From Clostridiales bacterium (GTDB lineage Bacteria > Bacillota > Clostridia > Oscillospirales > CAG-272), in assembly GCA_016281775.1 (NCBI GenBank), contig JAEEJH010000044.1:1-32772 (forward strand): DNA of 32,772 nt. The letters run 5' to 3'. The translations under genes and the position numbers were made by a program. Every line of letters starts with the position of its first letter. The first letter of the stretch is position 1. The notes below the pieces were generated by a model. That model searched no databases, had not been told where the DNA came from, and saw only the letters and a list, made by a program, of their open reading frames with translations. Positions 30,679-32,772 of this stretch are shown here, piece by piece.

Positions 30679-32772
30679 GACTCACCTTTTATTATTATTT
30701 CGGAATTTTCGATATCCGCCGTGATCTTTCCGGGCATTTTACCTAAGGAATCGATCAGAAGCTCGGCTACCTTGTCTTCAACGTTCTTTTCTATGAATCT
30801 TCTCATATTACGCGCTCCGAATTTCTTCGAATACGATTTTTCGACTATATAGTCGCACAGGGCGTCCGTATATACGAATTTTGTATTCTTCTCGGCAAGA
30901 GCCGCTGAAAGATCGGAAAGCATAATGCGAACTATGCGTCTGAAATCGTCGCTCGAAAGCGAGTTGAACGTTATCACCTCGTCTATGCGGTTGATGAATT
31001 CGGGACGTAAGAATTCGGTGAGTGCTTTTTCGGTCTTGGTCTCGTCGACTCTCTTTTCGTCCGTTCCGAAGCCGGCGGGGGCCGTTGTGAAGTTGGAGCC
31101 GGCGTTTGTCGTCATGACTATGACCGTATTTTCGAAATTGACTTCTCTGCCCTGCGCGTCGGTTATCCTTCCGTCGTCAAGGATCTGCAGAAGGATGTTC
31201 AGCACGTCGGGATGAGCTTTTTCTATCTCGTCGAACAGTACGACCGAATACGGCTTTCTTCTGATCTTTTCGGTAAGCTGACCCGCTTCGTCGTAACCGA
31301 CGTAACCGGGAGGCGAACCGATTATCTTCGATACGGAGTGCTTTTCCATATATTCCGACATATCGAGTCTGAAAAGCGCTTCCGGCGAGTCGAAAAGCTG
31401 AGAAGCAAGCTGTTTTACGAGCTCGGTCTTGCCGACGCCGGTAGGACCTGCGAAGATGAACGAAACGGGTTTTCTCTTGACCGACACGCCGGCGTATTTG
31501 CGTTTTATCGCGGCGACGACGGCGGAGATTGCCTCGTCCTGCCCGATGATGCGGCGGCGAAGCCCCTCGTCAAGCTTTTTGATGCGCTCGAACTCGTCCT
31601 CGGTTATATTGCCGGTAGGTATGCCGGTCCATATTTCGATAACTCTCGCCAGATCCCCGACGGTCAGACGCACGCTGTTTCTCTGCTCTTTCATTGAATC
31701 GAGATCCGCCTGATAACGCATCTCGTCGCTTTTGAGCGTTGCGAGCTGTTCGTAACGCTGACGGCGTTTATCCTCTTCTTCGGGCTCAGGTAAGGCTTCG
31801 AGCGCCTCGCGCGCTTTTTTCGCTTTTTCGAGCAGATCGCTCTTTTCCGCGTACTTGTCGACCACCGGTGTGTTCACGGCGACGTAAGAAGCCGCCTCGT
31901 CTATAAGATCGATCGCTTTGTCGGGCAAAAATCTGTCCGTTATATAGCGCTCCGAAAGACGTACCGCTTTTTCGGCTATCTCTTCGGTGATGATCACGCC
32001 GTGATATTTTTCGTAATACTCTTTTATTCCGCAGATGATCTTGACCGTTTCGTCTATCGACGGCTCGTTGATCACTATCGGCTGGAAGCGGCGTTCGAGC
32101 GCGGAATCCTTTTCGATATATTTGCGGTATTCGCCGAGCGTGGTCGCGCCTATAACCTGAATCTCGCCGCGTGAAAGAGCCGGCTTCAGGATATTCGCGG
32201 CGTTCATACTGCCCTCGGCGTCGCCCGCGCCTACTATGGAGTGCACCTCGTCGATAACGAGGATTATATTGCCTTCTTTCTTGATCTCTTCGATAAGCCC
32301 CTTCATTCTGCCCTCGAACTGTCCGCGGAACTGCGTACCGGCGACGAGAGCGGTAAGGTCGAGCACGAACACCTCTTTATCCTGAAGCTTATACGGGACC
32401 TCTTTTTTGACGATGAGCTGTGCGAGCGCGTCTGCAAGCGCGGTTTTACCGACGCCCGGCTCGCCTATAAGGCAGGGGTTGTTCTTCTGGCGGCGCATAA
32501 GGATCTGTATCATCCTCCGCAGCTCTCTTTCTCTGCCGATTATCTTATCGAGCCTGCCTTCGCGGGCGGCGGCGGTGAGATCCTTGCAGTAATCGTTCAG
32601 GAATTTGCGTTTGGTCACTTTTTTATCCTTCTGATCCTGGACGCCTGCGTTTTGCTGCTGTTTGCCTTTGGCGCCGTTGAGCTCAGCCGAGATCTTGCCG
32701 AAAAGCGATTTGAAATCTATCGCGGGAGCGTTGTTTTCCTCGTCGCCGCCCATGGAGGGCTCGTCGTTATCG
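30675..32772 (-). CDS. clpC: ClpC/ClpA-type AAA+ unfoldase (N-terminus outside window)
   Basis: This is a two-ring Hsp100 ATPase that unfolds proteins, usually for ClpP. The frame continues past Met 32753 to the right edge (DNDEPS before it), so an N-terminal domain is probably missing. Counted from that Met, D1 has Walker A GEPGVGKT (97-104) and Walker B ILVIDEVH (164-171). The middle region is short (about 60 residues around 310-370), unlike ClpB's long coiled coil. D2 has GPTGVGKT near 436, [14 protein letters not shown] and [17 protein letters not shown] stretch in D2 sits where ClpC/ClpA carry the ClpP-docking loop. The stop TGA overlaps the TTG start of the next gene. ClpC is preferred over ClpB for the short middle domain. 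Confidence 0.87.
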   Translation of the reverse strand, partial: DNDEPSMGGDEENNAPAIDFKSLFGKISAELNGAKGKQQQNAGVQDQKDKKVTKRKFLNDYCKDLTAAAREGRLDKIIGRERELRRMIQILMRRQKNNPCLIGEPGVGKTALADALAQLIVKKEVPYKLQDKEVFVLDLTALVAGTQFRGQFEGRMKGLIEEIKKEGNIILVIDEVHSIVGAGDAEGSMNAANILKPALSRGEIQVIGATTLGEYRKYIEKDSALERRFQPIVINEPSIDETVKIICGIKEYYEKYHGVIITEEIAEKAVRLSERYITDRFLPDKAIDLIDEAASYVAVNTPVVDKYAEKSDLLEKAKKAREALEALPEPEEEDKRRQRYEQLATLKSDEMRYQADLDSMKEQRNSVRLTVGDLARVIEIWTGIPTGNITEDEFERIKKLDEGLRRRIIGQDEAISAVVAAIKRKYAGVSVKRKPVSFIFAGPTGVGKTELVKQLASQLFDSPEALFRLDMSEYMEKHSVSKIIGSPPGYVGYDEAGQLTEKIRRKPYSVVLFDEIEKAHPDVLNILLQILDDGRITDAQGREVNFENTVIVMTTNAGSNFTTAPAGFGTDEKRVDETKTEKALTEFLRPEFINRIDEVITFNSLSSDDFRRIVRIMLSDLSAALAEKNTKFVYTDALCDYIVEKSYSKKFGARNMRRFIEKNVEDKVAELLIDSLGKMPGKITADIENSEIIIKGES

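Overview
The window looks like chromosomal DNA of an uncultured, probably gut or rumen, member of the Clostridia (Bacillota). The evidence is a single-chain class II glycyl-tRNA synthetase, LytR-CpsA-Psr, DegV, YegS/DgkB, PrsA-like and SpoVB-type proteins, sigma-A promoters close to TTGACA-17-TATAAT, strong AGGAGG-type ribosome sites, a tRNA gene that encodes its own CCA end, and a very large secreted dockerin protein. Coding DNA is rich in NCG codons, and spacers are short and A/T-rich. No phage, insertion sequence, CRISPR array or rRNA was seen.

Layout. (1) 2-580: the C-terminal end of an unrecognised protein, then a convergent spacer with a striking run of G-tracts. (2) 769-3542, minus strand: a TraB/GumN-family lipoprotein overlapping a DUF2079 membrane protein by 4 nt. 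(3) 3816-7533, plus strand: LCP-family protein, glyS, a small unknown protein and a Thr/Pro/Glu-rich lipoprotein, closed by a terminator. (4) 7658-17929: a 3423-residue secreted protein with its own near-perfect sigma-A promoter. It carries six separate SGNH-type esterase modules, a LamG-like domain, about nine Cys-pair repeats and a C-terminal type I dockerin. (5) 17971-20401, minus strand: a GNAT acetyltransferase, tRNA-Glu(CTC) and a SpoVB-like flippase. (6) 20509-24461, plus strand: PrsA-like foldase, lipid kinase, DegV protein and an exported protein with a sortase-like tail, closed by a terminator. (7) 24599-26665, minus strand: an EF-G paralogue. (8) 26840-32772, minus strand: a ClpC-type AAA+ unfoldase (running off the window), a P-type-ATPase-like protein and a BMP-family lipoprotein, joined by two 4-nt overlaps.

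Two items stand out. The giant protein is an all-esterase, dockerin-bearing polypeptide in which I see no glycoside hydrolase. It appears to have been assembled by module duplication and by import of at least one module with different codon usage. The last operon encodes a full-length P-type-ATPase fold that has lost its phosphorylation aspartate and most other catalytic signatures, but is translationally coupled to a Clp unfoldase and to a ligand-binding lipoprotein that has no visible ABC transporter. This could be a non-transporting membrane sensor or scaffold system.
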